A stretch of DNA of 5,326 nucleotides from an uncultured Gammaproteobacteria bacterium (GTDB taxonomy: Bacteria; Pseudomonadota; Gammaproteobacteria; GCA-2729495), in contig CAMYJV010000165.1 of NCBI GenBank assembly GCA_947258805.1, forward strand, positions 1 to 5,326, read 5' to 3'. The notes below the pieces were generated by a model that was given only the letters and a program-made list of their open reading frames with translations, had not been told where the DNA came from and searched no databases. Position numbers and translations under genes: made by a program. This document shows, piece after piece, positions 4,622-5,326 of this stretch; position 1 is the first letter of the stretch, and each line of letters opens with the position of its first letter.

Positions 4622-5326
4622 TCAGTTATGCGTATGCTCTGAAATCTTCTTCAGAGCATCGCCGACGCTGAAGCTGGCCGGCAGGCCACGCGGCGGGTAG
4701 TCCACAAAGGACTTCACGAATTTGCCGACGTAACCCTGGGCCGGCACGAAGAGGTAAGCACGCCGGAACATCCATTCGTCGTACCTCCAGCTGTTGCCGG
4801 GCCGCACCGCGTGCTCGAACGGGTCCTGGCGAAGGTTGACGATGCGCGGCGCGCGATGCACCTTGTATTCGCAATCCCACACCGAAAAACCGACGCACTC
4901 CTGGGTCAGGAACTGGATCTTCCAGGCCCCGTACCGGAACGCAGCATAGTCGCCGTCATCAGTGACGTAATGGAACTCTTTGCGGGCGCCGGGGCCTTCG
5001 CCCTTAAGCAACGCGGTCTGATCGTAGCCGTCCAGGTGAACCTTGTAGGTCTTGCCGCCGGCCTTGTGGCCCTTCAGGAGCTTCTCCTTGATGCCGGGCT
5101 CGCCCGCGGCGGCCATCAGCGTGGGCACCCAGTCGTTATGGGCGGCAATGTCGTTGATCACGGTGCCCGGCTCGACCACTCCCGGCCACTTGATGATGGC
5201 CGGCACGCGCACGCCCGCCTCCCAGGTAGTGGCCTTCTCGCCCTGGAACGGCGAGGTGGCGCCGTCGGGCCAGCTGAACTTCATGGCACCGTTGTCCGAG
5301 AGCAGGACGACGATGGTGTTGTCGTC
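4622..5326 (-). CDS. Arylsulfatase, C-terminal part (N-terminus beyond the window)
   Basis: The frame is open from the right edge (first codon 5326-5324) to TGA at 4622, giving 234 residues; the ATG at 5284 is internal. LLSDNGA (8-14) holds the Asp-Asn pair that binds calcium in type I sulfatases. FQGEKATTWEAGVRVPAI (27-44) carries the conserved active-site lysine (K31) and the usual E-G-RVP signature, followed by KWPG (46-49) and HNDWVPTLMAAAG. The C-terminal region has the family's PRIVNLRQDPFEHA strand and the tail WMFRRAYLFVPAQGYVGKF. It hydrolyses sulfate esters after conversion of a Cys or Ser to formylglycine; that motif lies in the missing N-terminal half, as would any signal peptide. 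It ends 139 nt before the DUF3604 start, on the same strand, and may share its transcript. Substrate is unknown. Confidence 0.93.
   Translation of the reverse strand, partial: DDNTIVVLLSDNGAMKFSWPDGATSPFQGEKATTWEAGVRVPAIIKWPGVVEPGTVINDIAAHNDWVPTLMAAAGEPGIKEKLLKGHKAGGKTYKVHLDGYDQTALLKGEGPGARKEFHYVTDDGDYAAFRYGAWKIQFLTQECVGFSVWDCEYKVHRAPRIVNLRQDPFEHAVRPGNSWRYDEWMFRRAYLFVPAQGYVGKFVKSFVDYPPRGLPASFSVGDALKKISEHTHN

Noticed and set aside
3553..4671. Long plus-strand open frame (372 codons) opposite the DUF3604 gene
   Set aside because: It is antisense to a well-supported coding frame in GC-rich DNA, has no recognisable domain or ribosome site, and includes a low-complexity translation of the tandem repeat (ALGPH units).

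Overview
This window is a GC-rich bacterial segment. The codon choice and gene families suggest a Gammaproteobacterium or related Proteobacterium, possibly aquatic or marine, but no taxonomic marker is present and this is an inference. Every gene I can support lies on the minus strand, so transcription runs from the high-coordinate end to the low one.

In order of transcription the genes are: the C-terminal part of a formylglycine-type arylsulfatase (enters at the right edge, stop at 4622); a DUF3604 protein of the PHP-like metal-dependent hydrolase type with a signal peptide (best start 4482, stop 2542); a compact type II toxin-antitoxin pair (RelE/HigB-like toxin 2397-2116, XRE/HigA-like antitoxin 2114-1854); a membrane-anchored parvulin-type peptidylprolyl isomerase (1715-837); and a HupE/UreJ-family membrane protein with a signal peptide (840 down to the left edge, C-terminus missing). 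The last two overlap by 4 bp (ATGA) and look translationally coupled.

The arylsulfatase, DUF3604 protein, foldase and HupE-like permease read as one block for exported enzymes: two hydrolases sent across the inner membrane, a periplasm-facing foldase or chaperone, and a possible metal transporter. The toxin-antitoxin pair interrupts this block. It has its own strong promoter and a large dyad operator, and it is bounded at 1755-1777 and 2494-2516 by imperfect inverted copies of a GGGGACAG-type repeat, with a third copy inside at 1812-1834. This looks like an inserted cassette.

Two local oddities precede the DUF3604 gene. One is a 14-bp intercistronic stem-loop (4559-4589). The other is a 15-bp tandem repeat (4480-4533) in which each unit carries an AGGA Shine-Dalgarno-like motif and an in-frame ATG, giving four stacked translation starts. 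The non-coding stretches (1716-1853, 2398-2541, 4483-4621) are all under 150 bp and their contents are listed. I saw no tRNA, rRNA, CRISPR array or transposase gene.
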